In this document: piece by piece, positions 29,554 to 38,404 of the stretch | Numbering within the stretch: position 1 is the first letter of the stretch | Layout of the letters: every line of letters begins with the position of its first letter | Assembly: GCF_002924365.1 (NCBI RefSeq) | Contig: NZ_PQWB01000010.1 | Coordinates: 1-64,000, forward strand | Reading direction: 5' to 3' | Source: Chromobacterium alticapitis | Lineage (GTDB): Bacteria > Pseudomonadota > Gammaproteobacteria > Burkholderiales > Chromobacteriaceae | Length of the DNA stretch: 64,000 nt | Position numbers and translations under genes: made by a program | Notes under the pieces: generated by a model | The model's input: the letters and a program-made list of their open reading frames with translations, nothing else | Told to the model about the DNA's origin: nothing | Databases searched by the model: none

Positions 29554-31821
29554 ATGAAAAACACGCGAAGACTATGGGGATGGCTGGCGCTGATTTGCCT
29601 GCTGTCGTTCTCGGTTCTGCTCTATATGGGCAAGGAAATCTACCAGTCCGCGCCGCCGATTCCGTCCGTGGTGCAGAGCGCGGACGGCAAGGTGGTGTTC
29701 ACCGGCGAGCAGATCCGCCGAGGCCAGCAGGCCTGGCTGTCGTCCGGCGGCCAGCAACTGGGAACGGTATGGGGCCATGGCAGCTATGTGGCGCCGGACT
29801 GGTCGGCTGACTGGCTGCACCGCGAGGCGCTGGCGCTGCGTGAAAACCGGGCCAAGCAACGCTTCGGCGCATCCTACGCGCAGCTCGATGTCGGCCGCCA
29901 GGGCATGCTGGACGCCGAACTGCGCCGCGAGATGCGCGCCAATGGCTATGACGCGGCCCATGACAAGCTGACGCTGAGCGCGGAACGCGCAGCCGCCGCG
30001 CGCGCAGTGGCCGCGCACTATGCAGGCCTGTATGGCGCCGATCCGGCCTTCGACACGCTGCGCGAGCAGTACGCGATGAACGCCAACGCGCTGCCGTCGG
30101 CATCCGACCGCGAGGCTGTGGCCGCCTTCTTCTTCTGGTCCGCCTGGTCCGCCGCCGCGGATCGTCCCGGCGAAACCGGCCTGTCCTACACCAATAACTG
30201 GCCGCACGAGCCGCTGGTCGGCAATGCGCCCACCGCCGCCAACGGCATGTGGTCCATCGCCAGCGTGATCCTGATGCTGGCCGGCATCGCCGCCATGGTG
30301 TGGTATCACATGGCCGCCGGCGAAGGCGAGGAGGCCGCGCAAGTGCCGGACGCCGATCCGCTGCGCAAGCTCAAGGCCACGCCGTCGATGCGCGCCACCC
30401 GCAAGTATTTCTATGTGGTGATCGGCCTGCTGCTGACCCAGGTGGGCATGGGCGCCATCACCGCGCACTACGCAGTGGAGGGCCACAGCTTCTTCGGCAT
30501 CCCGCTGGCCGAAGTGCTGCCTTGGGTGGTGAGCCGCACCATACACACCCAGTTCGGCGTGTTGTGGATCGCCACCGCCTGGCTGGCCACCGGCCTCTAC
30601 ATCGCGCCGCTGTTGTCCGGCCATGAGCCCAAATACCAGAAACTGGGCGTGGATGTGCTGTTCTGGGCGCTGATCTTCATTGTCGTCGGCTCCACCGTCA
30701 CCGGCTGGGTGGGCACCTTGCAGCGTCTGGGCACGGACTTCAGCTTCTGGATAGGCAATCAGGGCCTGGCTTACACCAGCATGGGCCGCGTGTGGCAAAT
30801 CCTGCTGTTCGTCGGCCTCTTGTTCTGGCTGTTCCTGGTGGCGCGCGCCTTGCTGCCGGCCTTGCACAACAAGGAAACGGAAGGCCGCAGCCTGATCGCC
30901 ATGCTGCTGTTGTCCGCCGCCTGCATCGGCCTGTTCTACGCCACCTCGCTGGCCTGGGGCCAACACACCCATTATTCGATGATCGAGTACTGGCGCTGGT
31001 GGCTGGTCCACTTGTGGGTGGAAGGCTTCTTCGAAGTGTTCGCCACTGCTGTGATCGCGCTGATCTTCGCGCGGCTGGGCCTGATCCGCATGGCAAGCGC
31101 CAACCGCGCCATCGTGCTGGAGACCATCGTCTTCTTGTTTGGCGGCATTCTGGGCACCTTGCACCATCTGTACTTCACTGGCGCTTCCACTGCGGTGATC
31201 GCGGTCGGCGCGGTGTTCTCGGCTTTCGAAGTGGTGCCGCTGGCGCTGGTGGGTTTCGAGGGTTGGCAGACATATCGCCGCAGCGGCGCCGCGCCGTGGG
31301 TAGACCATTACAAGTGGACCATCCTGTGCTTCGTCGCCGTGGGCGTGTGGAACACCGTGGGCGCCGGCCTGCTGGGCTTCTCCATCAATCCGCCCATCTC
31401 GCTGTACTACGTGCAGGGCTTGAACATGACCCCGGCCCACGGCCACGCGGCTTTGTTCGGCGTCTACGGCATGCTGGGCATAGGCCTGATGCTGTTCTGC
31501 CTGCGCGGCGTGTCCGAGGCTGCGCTGTGGGACAACCGCCTGCTGAAGCCTATGTTCTGGCTGCTCAATATCGGCCTGTTCATGATGGTGTTCCTGTCCA
31601 TCCTGCCGTCCGGCATCTATCAGGCCTGGGCCAGCGTGACTTACGGCTTGTGGTACGCCCGTTCGCCGGAGGTGGTGCACTCGGCGCTGATGCAGAATCT
31701 GGTGTGGCTGCGGGTGCCGGGCGACATCGTGTTCGCGCTGGGCGTGCTCTACTTGGGCCGCTTCGCCCTGCGGCTGCTGGGCTGGGGAGGCAAGAAGGCC
31801 GCTGTCGCGCAGCGCGCGTGA
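29554..31821 (+). CDS. norB: quinol-dependent nitric oxide reductase (qNOR)
   Basis: A 755-residue single-subunit enzyme that reduces two NO to N2O with electrons from quinol in the inner membrane. The first helix (WGWLALICLLSFSVLLYMG) and the following 200-residue periplasmic cytochrome c-like domain (VVFTGEQIRRGQQAW, WGHGSYVAPDWSADWLHRE) are the quinol-type NorZ extension without a c-heme motif. The heme-copper-oxidase-like core follows (SRTIHTQFGVLWIA, HLWVEGFFEVF, GTLHHLYFTGAS, NMTPAHGHAALFGVYG). No norC or norQD is present, as expected for qNOR. Two NsrR boxes and an FNR-like box lie upstream, so expression should need NO and perhaps oxygen limitation. Confidence 0.96.
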   Translation: MKNTRRLWGWLALICLLSFSVLLYMGKEIYQSAPPIPSVVQSADGKVVFTGEQIRRGQQAWLSSGGQQLGTVWGHGSYVAPDWSADWLHREALALRENRAKQRFGASYAQLDVGRQGMLDAELRREMRANGYDAAHDKLTLSAERAAAARAVAAHYAGLYGADPAFDTLREQYAMNANALPSASDREAVAAFFFWSAWSAAADRPGETGLSYTNNWPHEPLVGNAPTAANGMWSIASVILMLAGIAAMVWYHMAAGEGEEAAQVPDADPLRKLKATPSMRATRKYFYVVIGLLLTQVGMGAITAHYAVEGHSFFGIPLAEVLPWVVSRTIHTQFGVLWIATAWLATGLYIAPLLSGHEPKYQKLGVDVLFWALIFIVVGSTVTGWVGTLQRLGTDFSFWIGNQGLAYTSMGRVWQILLFVGLLFWLFLVARALLPALHNKETEGRSLIAMLLLSAACIGLFYATSLAWGQHTHYSMIEYWRWWLVHLWVEGFFEVFATAVIALIFARLGLIRMASANRAIVLETIVFLFGGILGTLHHLYFTGASTAVIAVGAVFSAFEVVPLALVGFEGWQTYRRSGAAPWVDHYKWTILCFVAVGVWNTVGAGLLGFSINPPISLYYVQGLNMTPAHGHAALFGVYGMLGIGLMLFCLRGVSEAALWDNRLLKPMFWLLNIGLFMMVFLSILPSGIYQAWASVTYGLWYARSPEVVHSALMQNLVWLRVPGDIVFALGVLYLGRFALRLLGWGGKKAAVAQRA

Positions 31822-31844
31822 GCGGAGGATATTTTGCAAACAGC

Positions 31845-31869
31845 AAAAGCCGGGCTTGCCCGGCTTTTT
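31845..31869. terminator. bidirectional terminator between norB and the GNAT gene
   Basis: AAAAGCCGGGC / GCCCGGCTTTTT hairpin with A and T tracts on both sides, between two convergent genes. Confidence 0.9.
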
Positions 31870-31874
31870 CGCGT

Positions 31875-32402
31875 CTACAACGTCTTGTACATCAGCGTGG
31901 TGCCCTGCAGTTTTTCGCCGCGGCCGTCCCAGGCGTAGCCGGGGATGTGGCCGGCTTCTTGATAGCCCAATGACAGATAGAGCGGCTCCGCCTTGTCGCC
32001 GCTGGCGGTGTCCAGCGTCAGCAAGGCGCGCTGTCTATTGCGCGCCTGGATTTCGATCTCGCGCATCAGCGCGCGGGCGACGCCTTGGCGGCGGCAGTCT
32101 GGATGCACCATCAGCTTGCAGACTTCCGCGCGGTGCGGCTGGTTGGGCGGGGTGTCGCAATCTAGCTGCGCGCTGCCGGCCAGCCGCCCATCCAGCAGCG
32201 CGGCCAGCAGCACGCGGCCGCCGCTTGCGACGCCGGGCAGGGTCTTGTCGCGCCAGAAGGCGGCGGCTTGCTCCAGGGAAAACGGCAGCACGAAATGGAT
32301 GCTGGCGCCGTCATGCACGCAGGCGCGCAGCAGTTCGGCCAGTTCCGGCAGCAGGGTGGTTGTCGACGCGCCGTCGAGCGCGATGATGTCCAGTTGCGGC
32401 AT
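31875..32402 (-). CDS. GNAT-family N-acetyltransferase
   Basis: A 175-residue acetyltransferase. The acetyl-CoA-binding motif A is VCKLMVHPDCRRQGVARALM (Q/RxxGxA type), with the C-terminal LYLSLGYQEAGHIPGYA typical of the family. The first 60 residues (LLPELAELLRACVHDGASIHFVLPF) resemble small-molecule acetyltransferases. The acceptor is unknown. ATG 32402 has only a weak purine-rich site upstream. Single gene. Confidence 0.88.
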   Translation of the reverse strand: MPQLDIIALDGASTTTLLPELAELLRACVHDGASIHFVLPFSLEQAAAFWRDKTLPGVASGGRVLLAALLDGRLAGSAQLDCDTPPNQPHRAEVCKLMVHPDCRRQGVARALMREIEIQARNRQRALLTLDTASGDKAEPLYLSLGYQEAGHIPGYAWDGRGEKLQGTTLMYKTL

Positions 32403-32491
32403 CTTGTTTGGTCTCTTTCTGAAGGGGAATCTCAAATCAGGAACTAGCAAGAAACAGGCCGGGTTTCCCGGGCCTGGCGCGGCGCGGCGGA

Positions 32492-32818
32492 TCAGGGATC
32501 GGGCGGCCTGGGCAGCGGCTGCGCGTCCGGGATGTCCGGCGCGCCGCGCTGGACTTCCACCTTGGTCACCACCGGCGCCGCCTCCGGCCGCCAGCTGTCG
32601 CCGCCTTTCTTCACCGGCGGCAGGGCGGGCCGGCTGGGCGGCTTCCATGGCGTGACGGGCGTCGGCAAATGAACGATGGGCTGGGTGGGCAGGGGGGCCG
32701 GAGGCTTGACTACAGCCGGCGCAGGCGCAGGTGCCTCCGCCGGCCACAGCCACCAGGCCGCGCCGCCCGCCGCCGCGACAATGAGCAGGGCGGCGGGCCA
32801 GGCGCGGCGCGGACTCAC
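32492..32818 (-). CDS. small proline-rich single-pass membrane protein
   Basis: A 108-residue protein that I do not recognise. It begins with MSPRRAWPAALLIVAAAGG and a hydrophobic segment through WWLWP, then about 80 residues rich in Pro, Ala and Val (APAPAPAVVKPPAPLPTQP), ending PDIPDAQPLPRPPDP. The layout suggests an inner-membrane anchor with a rigid periplasmic extension. Its GTG start overlaps the glucoamylase stop (GTGA), so it is translationally coupled to that secreted enzyme and may help its release, an inference only. Codon use is as GC-rich as its neighbours. Confidence 0.6.
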   Translation of the reverse strand: MSPRRAWPAALLIVAAAGGAAWWLWPAEAPAPAPAVVKPPAPLPTQPIVHLPTPVTPWKPPSRPALPPVKKGGDSWRPEAAPVVTKVEVQRGAPDIPDAQPLPRPPDP

Positions 32819-35439
32819 CAGCTCACCTGATCATTCAGGCTGAGGCTGCCGCTGGCCGGCGTCTGCAGGCTGCGGTTGCCGGACAGGTTTTCCCAAGTGA
32901 CGCTGCCGTCGGCGTTCTTGCGGTAGTACTTGTAGGCGATTTGCTGGCCCGCCGGCAGGTTGACGCCGTTTTGCCATACCGGGTAATTGGTCGCATCCAC
33001 CGGAATGCCCAGATCGGTATTCCAGTTGCCCAGGGCGCGCGCGTTGCCGGTGACGTAGACCTGCTGCCCCCACTGCGTGCTGGCTGTCACATTGATGCTG
33101 ACCGGCACCTCGCCGGCATTGGGCGCGGCGCGGCAGTTGTTGTAGCGGGCGCAGACCACTTGCGGAATATCGACCACCTTGCCGGCGTGGATCGAGGCCA
33201 GGAGGCTGATGTATTCGCCCATCGCCCAGTTCAGCGGCGCCATGGACTTGGTCGGCGTGCCGGGCTGATAGCTGGCCGGCGTGCTTACCGTCCAGCCGTC
33301 CGGCAGCGTGGCGCTGTTGGACCAGACCTGTTCCGGCAGCATGCCTTCCGGCGTGGTCAGCAGCTTCAGCGTGGCGAAGTAGGGCTGGCCGGCCGCGGCG
33401 CTGCCCTGGCGGGCGATCTCGTACATGCCGCGCTCGGCGGTGAAGATGGGCCACAGGCGGCCGGCGCCGGTGCCGTTGAAGTCGCTGCCGTCGTTGTGCT
33501 CGCCGTAGCCATCGAAGTTGTAGCGGAACCAGGCGTTATACGGCAGGGCGGGCGCGCCGGGCAGGGCCAGGCTTTGCCCCAGCACCGTGTCGAATACATT
33601 GATGGTATTGACGATGGTGGGGTCGCTGGCGCGCTTGACGCCCATGCGCACCAGTTCCAGGAAGCCGCCGTCCACCACGCGGCGGGCGTCGTGGCTGCCG
33701 CCACCGTTTTTGAGCGTCAGCGTTTGCGGGGTGTCTGGTCCGGCGGAGGGATTGAAACTGGCGCGGTCGGCGCCGCTGCCGGCGCGGCTGGCCGGGTTGA
33801 TGCGGACATAGTAGCTGCCGTTGCCGAAGCTGCCGCTGGTGGTATAGGTCCAGGCGGCGACATTTTGCTGCCAGTAGTCGGCGGCAGACAAGTAGCGGCC
33901 GGCGCTGGCATCGTCGCCGTTGTTGCGGGCGATGTCGGCGGCGGCCACCAGGCCGGCGATCTCGGCGGCGAGGGTGGACGGCGAGTAGCCCGAGTTTTCT
34001 TCCCAGCGTTCCTGGTAGCTCCACGGTCCGGTGGAAACGATGTAGTCCGCGGTCAGCTTGATCTTGGGCCACAGCGGATTGGACACGGCGGATCCCAGCC
34101 GCCAGGCCAGCAGGATGGGCATGGCCTGCTCGTCCATCTGCGTGCCTTGCCAGTACGGCCAGCCGCTGACCCAGGCGTTTTGCGGGAAGCGGCCGATGCG
34201 GCTGTAGCCGGCCGCGCAGCCGGCGGCGTTGTATTCGGCCGTGCCGCAGTTGCTGGTTTGCTGCAGGGTGTTGAATAGATAGCCCACCACGGTCGTGGCG
34301 GTGGCGGTGTCGCCGGCCGTGGTCAGCGCGTTGGCGAACTTGAACAGGTCGCGCGGCCACACTAGGTGGTAGCCGCCCTGGTTGGCGTCGCCCTGGGTCT
34401 CGCCCCACGGCGTGCCGATGCCGGCGATCATCGCGCCATTGCTCTTGTCCTGCATGGTTTTCAGCGTCATCGCCGACAGGTAGTAGCGGTCGTCGGCCAG
34501 GCCGCCTTGGGTGGACAGGCCGGCGGCGTAGGCGTGCCAGGCGTTGTCGTATTGCTGCTGGGCGGCGGCGAGGTCCGAACCCAGCGAGGCGGCGGCGCTG
34601 CTGATCGCGTCGGTCTGGCTGGCGCCGAAGCCCAGCGCCACGTCGAAGGACACGCTGGTGGCGGTGGGATCGCCCAGGTCCAGCCAACCGGTCTGCGCCA
34701 CATTGCCATTGGTGGCCGAGCTATAAGTCCAGTCCATCTTGTTGTCGCCGCTGCCTACCAGATCGGTCCAGCCATCGCTCTGGCCGACGAAGCCGTTGGA
34801 CAGCATGGGCTGGCCATTGACCACTTTCCATGGCTGGCTGGCCATCAGCGCCGAGGCGCGGCTGTTGTGGCTGGCGGCCAGCGCGTAGCCGCCGGCGGCC
34901 GCCACGGTTTGGGCGCTGTTGCCGCTGCCGGCGTTGTCCAGATAAGGCTTGAACAGCACGTAAAGGTTGAAGTCGCCCACGGTGTGGCCGTTCAGCGCGG
35001 TGAAGGTGACGCGCTGGATCAGCGTGTCGTGGTTGGGATCGGCGAAGATGCGCTTGCTGATCTGCCAGTTGTGGCCGGCATTGCCGGTGCTGGCGATCCA
35101 GCTCATGGTGCGGTTATCGCTCTGGCTGGCGGAGTAGGCCTGGCGTTTCTCCTCATCGACAAACGTCTTCTTGGCATCGCCCACCAGGAATTGCAGGTCT
35201 ACCGACTCCGGCGTGTCCAGCACCGGGTAGTACACCTCGGACACGATGCCGCGATAGCCGGTGAAATAGACCTTGGACGGGCTGCCGACGGCGGTGCCGA
35301 GAAAGGACTTGGCTGCCGGGCCGCGCGCCGGGGTGCCGCCGGGGGCGCCGAAGGCCTCTCCGGCGTGGGACAGCGGGCTGAACAGGCTGGCGATCAAAAC
35401 GCCCAGCAAGGCGGGGCGCATCAGGGACGGTTTACGCAT
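32815..35439 (-). CDS. secreted glucoamylase (GH15) with C-terminal starch-binding domain
   Basis: An 874-residue glucan 1,4-alpha-glucosidase that releases glucose from starch ends. Signal peptide at 1-27 (ALLGVLIASLFSPLSHA). An N-terminal beta-sandwich domain (about 30-290) precedes the (alpha/alpha)6 barrel with YHLVWPRDLFKFANAL, the catalytic acid region SYQERWEENSGYSPST and the base region GMLPEQVW. A CBM20-type module occupies about the last 100 residues (VPVSINVTASTQWGQQVYVTGN, LGNWNTDLGIPVDA, YKYYRKNADGSVTWE). ATG 35439 is chosen over GTG 35454; GGAG lies about ten bases upstream. The gene ends in a GTGA overlap with the proline-rich protein gene. Confidence 0.94.
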   Translation of the reverse strand: MRKPSLMRPALLGVLIASLFSPLSHAGEAFGAPGGTPARGPAAKSFLGTAVGSPSKVYFTGYRGIVSEVYYPVLDTPESVDLQFLVGDAKKTFVDEEKRQAYSASQSDNRTMSWIASTGNAGHNWQISKRIFADPNHDTLIQRVTFTALNGHTVGDFNLYVLFKPYLDNAGSGNSAQTVAAAGGYALAASHNSRASALMASQPWKVVNGQPMLSNGFVGQSDGWTDLVGSGDNKMDWTYSSATNGNVAQTGWLDLGDPTATSVSFDVALGFGASQTDAISSAAASLGSDLAAAQQQYDNAWHAYAAGLSTQGGLADDRYYLSAMTLKTMQDKSNGAMIAGIGTPWGETQGDANQGGYHLVWPRDLFKFANALTTAGDTATATTVVGYLFNTLQQTSNCGTAEYNAAGCAAGYSRIGRFPQNAWVSGWPYWQGTQMDEQAMPILLAWRLGSAVSNPLWPKIKLTADYIVSTGPWSYQERWEENSGYSPSTLAAEIAGLVAAADIARNNGDDASAGRYLSAADYWQQNVAAWTYTTSGSFGNGSYYVRINPASRAGSGADRASFNPSAGPDTPQTLTLKNGGGSHDARRVVDGGFLELVRMGVKRASDPTIVNTINVFDTVLGQSLALPGAPALPYNAWFRYNFDGYGEHNDGSDFNGTGAGRLWPIFTAERGMYEIARQGSAAAGQPYFATLKLLTTPEGMLPEQVWSNSATLPDGWTVSTPASYQPGTPTKSMAPLNWAMGEYISLLASIHAGKVVDIPQVVCARYNNCRAAPNAGEVPVSINVTASTQWGQQVYVTGNARALGNWNTDLGIPVDATNYPVWQNGVNLPAGQQIAYKYYRKNADGSVTWENLSGNRSLQTPASGSLSLNDQVSW

Positions 35440-35731
35440 GGTTGTTGTCTCCACTTTGTAGTACGGCAGGTTGACCTACGGATAAAAGTCTTACCGGATG
35501 CCGATGTAATTTTGTTACGGACTATAGCAAAAGGGAGAGAGCCGGATTTGTTCCAGTTCAAACGCTTGTTTAATTTTGGATGGGCGCAGATGGTGCACTT
35601 GGCCGTGAAATCAGCCCAAAATGGTGCATGTACAGTGGGGATCGCAGAGGATGCTGGATGGTTGAACTTGGAATGGCTGGGCTGGGACTGGTGCGTAATG
35701 ACAACAGTCTGCTTTTTTGATGAGTAATTTT

Positions 35732-35760
35732 CTGACACGAATCAATTAAAGATGTATTAT
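35732..35760 (+). promoter_or_regulatory. sigma-70 promoter of hmp
   Basis: CTGACA (35732-35737), a 17-base spacer and TATTAT (35755-35760) form a good promoter whose -10 box is covered by the first NsrR box. The remaining part of the 35440-35731 gap shows no gene that I can support; its left end should carry the glucoamylase promoter on the minus strand. Confidence 0.65.
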
Positions 35761-35771
35761 TTAAACATCTT
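35749..35771. promoter_or_regulatory. NsrR box 1 of hmp
   Basis: AAGATG-N11-CATCTT with perfect half-sites, overlapping the -10 element. Same 23-bp architecture as at norB. Confidence 0.85.
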
Positions 35772-35772
35772 T

Positions 35773-35802
35773 ATCCGTCTGCGGCAATGCAGGCGGATTT
35801 TT
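35773..35802 (+). terminator. intrinsic terminator in the hmp leader, between two NsrR boxes
   Basis: ATCCGTCTGC pairs with GCAGGCGGAT (10 bp, one G-U) around a GGCAAT loop and is followed by TTTTT. It begins only a few bases after the predicted transcription start and would stop RNA polymerase before hmp unless read through. Confidence 0.75.
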
Positions 35803-35811
35803 CGGTCATTA

Positions 35812-35834
35812 AAGATGTATTAATTAAGAATCTT
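35812..35834. promoter_or_regulatory. NsrR box 2 of hmp
   Basis: AAGATG-N11-AATCTT, one mismatch. Its right edge overlaps by one base the hmp ribosome binding site AAGGAG (35834-35839). Confidence 0.7.
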
Positions 35835-35846
35835 AAGGAGTCCAGC

Positions 35847-37061
35847 ATGCTGAGCGAACAAACCCTGTCCCTGGTCAAGGCCACCGTGCCTGTGCTGCAG
35901 CAACACGGCGTGACGCTGACCAGCCATTTTTATCGCCGCATGTTCGAGCACAACCCCGAGCTGAAGAACCTGTTCAACCAGGGCCATCAGCATTCCGGCC
36001 AACAGCAGCAGGCGCTGGCCGGCGCGGTGCTGGCTTATGCCCAGCACATCGAAGATCCGTCGCCGCTGCTGCCGGTGCTGATCCGCGTCGCGCACAAGCA
36101 TGTCAGCCTAGGCATACGCGCCGAGCACTACCCCATCGTCGGCAAGCATCTGCTGGCCTCCATCCGCGAAGTGCTGGGCGAGGCGGCCAGCGATGATCTG
36201 ATCCAGGCTTGGGCCGAGGCCTACGGTCTGCTGGCGGATACGCTGATCGGCATCGAGAACGGCATGTATGGCGAGTCTACCAACGCGGCCGGCGGCTGGA
36301 GCGGCTGGCGTCCGTTCCGCGTGGCGCGCAAAGTGGCGGAGAGCGAAGAGATCGCGTCCTTCTATCTGGAGGCCAGCGACGGCGGCGCGCTGCCGGCGTT
36401 CAAGCCGGGCCAATATGTGTCGGTGAAGCGCTTCGTCGGCGAGTGGGGCCTGAGCCAGCCGCGACAGTACAGCCTGTCCGACGCGCCCAACGGCGAGTAT
36501 CTGCGCATCTCGGTCAAGCGCGAAGATGCGGCCGAGGGCAAGCCGGCCGGCCGCGTGTCCAATCTGCTGCACCGCGAAGTGAGCGAAGGCGATGTGCTGG
36601 AGTTGACCGCGCCGCAGGGAGATTTCTTCCTGCACGAAGACCGTTCCGGCCCGGCGGTGCTGATCAGCGCCGGCGTCGGCCAAACGCCGATGCAGGCCAT
36701 GCTGGGCAGGCTGCTCAAGCAGGGCGGCCGCGAGGTGCGCTTCCTGCACGCGGCCCGTCACGGCGGCGCGCATGCGATGGGGCTCAAAGTGCGTCAACTA
36801 GCCGAGCGCCATCCGCAGCTGCAGATTCATGTGCGTTATGAGACGCCGCGTCCGCAGGACGTGATGGGCGTCGATTACCATGCCGCCGGCCGCCTGGAGC
36901 TGGATGAAGTGAAAGCGCTGGCGGTGTTGCCGGATGCGGATTACTACCTGTGCGGTCCGCTGGGCTTCATGCGCGCGCAGCGCGATAGCCTGCGCCGCCT
37001 GGACGTGCCGGCCGAGCGCATCCATTACGAAGTGTTCGGCTCCAATCCCGGCGACGATTGA
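35847..37061 (+). CDS. hmp: nitric oxide dioxygenase (flavohemoglobin)
   Basis: A 404-residue flavohemoglobin that oxidises NO to nitrate with O2 and NADPH. The globin domain (1-140) has distal Y29 in SHFYRRMF and proximal heme His H85 in VAHKHVSLG. The FAD domain follows (RQYSLSDAPNGEYLRISVKRE), then the NAD domain (VLISAGVGQTPMQAML, YYLCGPLGFM) with a C-terminal FGS. ATG 35847 has AAGGAG seven bases upstream; the longer in-frame start at 35787 lies within the leader terminator and is rejected. Two NsrR boxes precede it, and nsrR itself follows 55 bases downstream. Confidence 0.97.
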   Translation: MLSEQTLSLVKATVPVLQQHGVTLTSHFYRRMFEHNPELKNLFNQGHQHSGQQQQALAGAVLAYAQHIEDPSPLLPVLIRVAHKHVSLGIRAEHYPIVGKHLLASIREVLGEAASDDLIQAWAEAYGLLADTLIGIENGMYGESTNAAGGWSGWRPFRVARKVAESEEIASFYLEASDGGALPAFKPGQYVSVKRFVGEWGLSQPRQYSLSDAPNGEYLRISVKREDAAEGKPAGRVSNLLHREVSEGDVLELTAPQGDFFLHEDRSGPAVLISAGVGQTPMQAMLGRLLKQGGREVRFLHAARHGGAHAMGLKVRQLAERHPQLQIHVRYETPRPQDVMGVDYHAAGRLELDEVKALAVLPDADYYLCGPLGFMRAQRDSLRRLDVPAERIHYEVFGSNPGDD

Positions 37062-37116
37062 GGCCGTAGGCCATAAGCGGTATGCTGCCACGGGTTCCCC
37101 GCCTTAGAAGACTGCC

Positions 37117-37554
37117 ATGCAACTGACCCGATTCACCGACCTAGGACTGCGCGTGCTGATGTACCTGACCGCGCAGGAGGCAGGCCAACTGGCCACCATC
37201 CCGGAAATCGCGGAGCGGTTCGAGGTGTCGCGCAATCACCTGGTCAAGGTGGTGCATTTCATGGCGCAGCAGGGCTGGCTGGCCACCCTGCGCGGGAAGG
37301 GCGGCGGCATGTCGCTGGCGCGCCCGCCTGAGCATTACCGGCTGGGCGAGGTGGTGAGCGCGCTGGAGGGCCGGCCGCGGCTGATCGATTGCGGCGAGCC
37401 GCCCTGCGCGCTGCGCCAGGGCTGCTTGCTCAAGGGCGTATTGGATGAGGCGCTGGCGGCCTTCTTCTTGACGTTGGACGGCTATACCCTGCGCGATATC
37501 GTCGCTGGCCCCACCGGCGAGGCCATCATCCGCCTGCACCGCGGCGCGGCATGA
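37117..37554 (+). CDS. nsrR: NO-sensing repressor NsrR (Rrf2 family)
   Basis: A 145-residue Rrf2 regulator. The winged helix (FTDLGLRVLMYLTAQ, EIAERFEVSRNHLVKVVHFMAQQGWL) is followed by three cysteines C92, C97 and C103 in DCGEPPCALRQGC, one residue shifted from E. coli NsrR C91, C96 and C102, which hold the [Fe-S] cluster. NO destroys the cluster and relieves repression. It sits directly downstream of hmp; no clear NsrR box or terminator lies in the 55-base gap, so it may be cotranscribed with hmp and autoregulated. Confidence 0.95.
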   Translation: MQLTRFTDLGLRVLMYLTAQEAGQLATIPEIAERFEVSRNHLVKVVHFMAQQGWLATLRGKGGGMSLARPPEHYRLGEVVSALEGRPRLIDCGEPPCALRQGCLLKGVLDEALAAFFLTLDGYTLRDIVAGPTGEAIIRLHRGAA

Positions 37555-37558
37555 GCGT

Positions 37559-37942
37559 TCAGGCCGCCGGCGGGCCTTTCAGCTCGATGCCGTTGCCGTC
37601 CGGATCGCGCAGATAGATGGACGGCCCGACACCGCCCGCGCCGAAGCGCGGCTTGGCCGGCTCGATATCGACCCCGCAACGCGCCAAGTGGGCGCGAATG
37701 GCATCTTCGTCGAAAGGCGCCACGCGCAGGCAGAAATGGTCCAGATTGGCTCCGCTCTCCGCGTCTCCAGCCGGCAGTAGATCGATCAGCGCGCTGCCCG
37801 CGTCCAGATGCACCAATCCCAGTTTTTCCTGTCTCTTCACTACCCGGCAGCCCAGCGCTTCCAGATAGAAGCGCTCCGCGCGCTCGGGATCGGCGACGCG
37901 CAGCACGATGTGGTCTATTCCCTGAATCTTGAATGGCGGCAT
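37559..37942 (-). CDS. VOC-family (glyoxalase/bleomycin resistance-like) protein
   Basis: A 127-residue vicinal-oxygen-chelate protein with two beta-alpha-beta-beta-beta modules: IQGIDHIVLRVADPERAERFYLEALGC and GANLDHFCLRVAPFDE, ending YLRDPDGNGIELKGP. Metal ligand candidates are H11 in GIDHIVL, H69 in LDHFCLR and E121 in GIELKG. It resembles the virulence-protein/YwbC-like lactoylglutathione-lyase-related group; the substrate is unknown. AAGGGG precedes ATG 37942. It converges with nsrR, four bases apart. Confidence 0.88.
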   Translation of the reverse strand: MPPFKIQGIDHIVLRVADPERAERFYLEALGCRVVKRQEKLGLVHLDAGSALIDLLPAGDAESGANLDHFCLRVAPFDEDAIRAHLARCGVDIEPAKPRFGAGGVGPSIYLRDPDGNGIELKGPPAA

Positions 37943-38062
37943 GGCGCGATCCCCTTAGTTCGTCGATGCTTTGATGCTATTTGAATTTTGTCTGGCTGTT
38001 GAATTGTCTTTTTGAATGATGACGATAGCGCGGTTGTCGCGCGGAGTTGGGAGCGTAAGGAT

Positions 38063-38404
38063 ATGGAATGGCTATCCGGCCTGCCGCGCATGGCGGGCTT
38101 GTTCGTTTTGACGGCGGTGATGGAAATCGTCGGATGTTATCTGCCGTGGCTGGTGTTGCGCGAGGGCAAGCCATGGTGGCTGTTGCTGCCCGCCGCTGGC
38201 GCGCTGGCCTTGTTCGCCTGGCTGCTGACCTTGCATCCGGCGGCGGCGGGCCGCATCTACGCCGCCTACGGCGGCGTCTATGTGACGGTGGCGCTAGGCT
38301 GGCTGTGGCTGGTGGACGGCATCCGGCCGGACCGCTGGGACGCGCTGGGGTGTTCGCTGGCGCTGGCCGGCATGCTGGTGATCATGCTGGCGCCGCGAGC
38401 TTAA
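38063..38404 (+). CDS. ynfA: UPF0060 (YnfA) membrane protein
   Basis: A 113-residue protein with four membrane helices. The family pattern [25 protein letters not shown] and [30 protein letters not shown] is distinctive. YnfA proteins are small multidrug resistance-like transporters; function is only partly known. ATG 38063 has AAGGA close upstream; the longer frame from 38012 is rejected. Its stop overlaps the stop of the convergent YdcZ gene. Confidence 0.93.
   Translation: MEWLSGLPRMAGLFVLTAVMEIVGCYLPWLVLREGKPWWLLLPAAGALALFAWLLTLHPAAAGRIYAAYGGVYVTVALGWLWLVDGIRPDRWDALGCSLALAGMLVIMLAPRA

Noticed and set aside
29572..31839. 755-codon reading frame antisense to norB
   Set aside because: Composition is Gln/His/Ala-rich and lacks domains; it mirrors the codon bias of norB.
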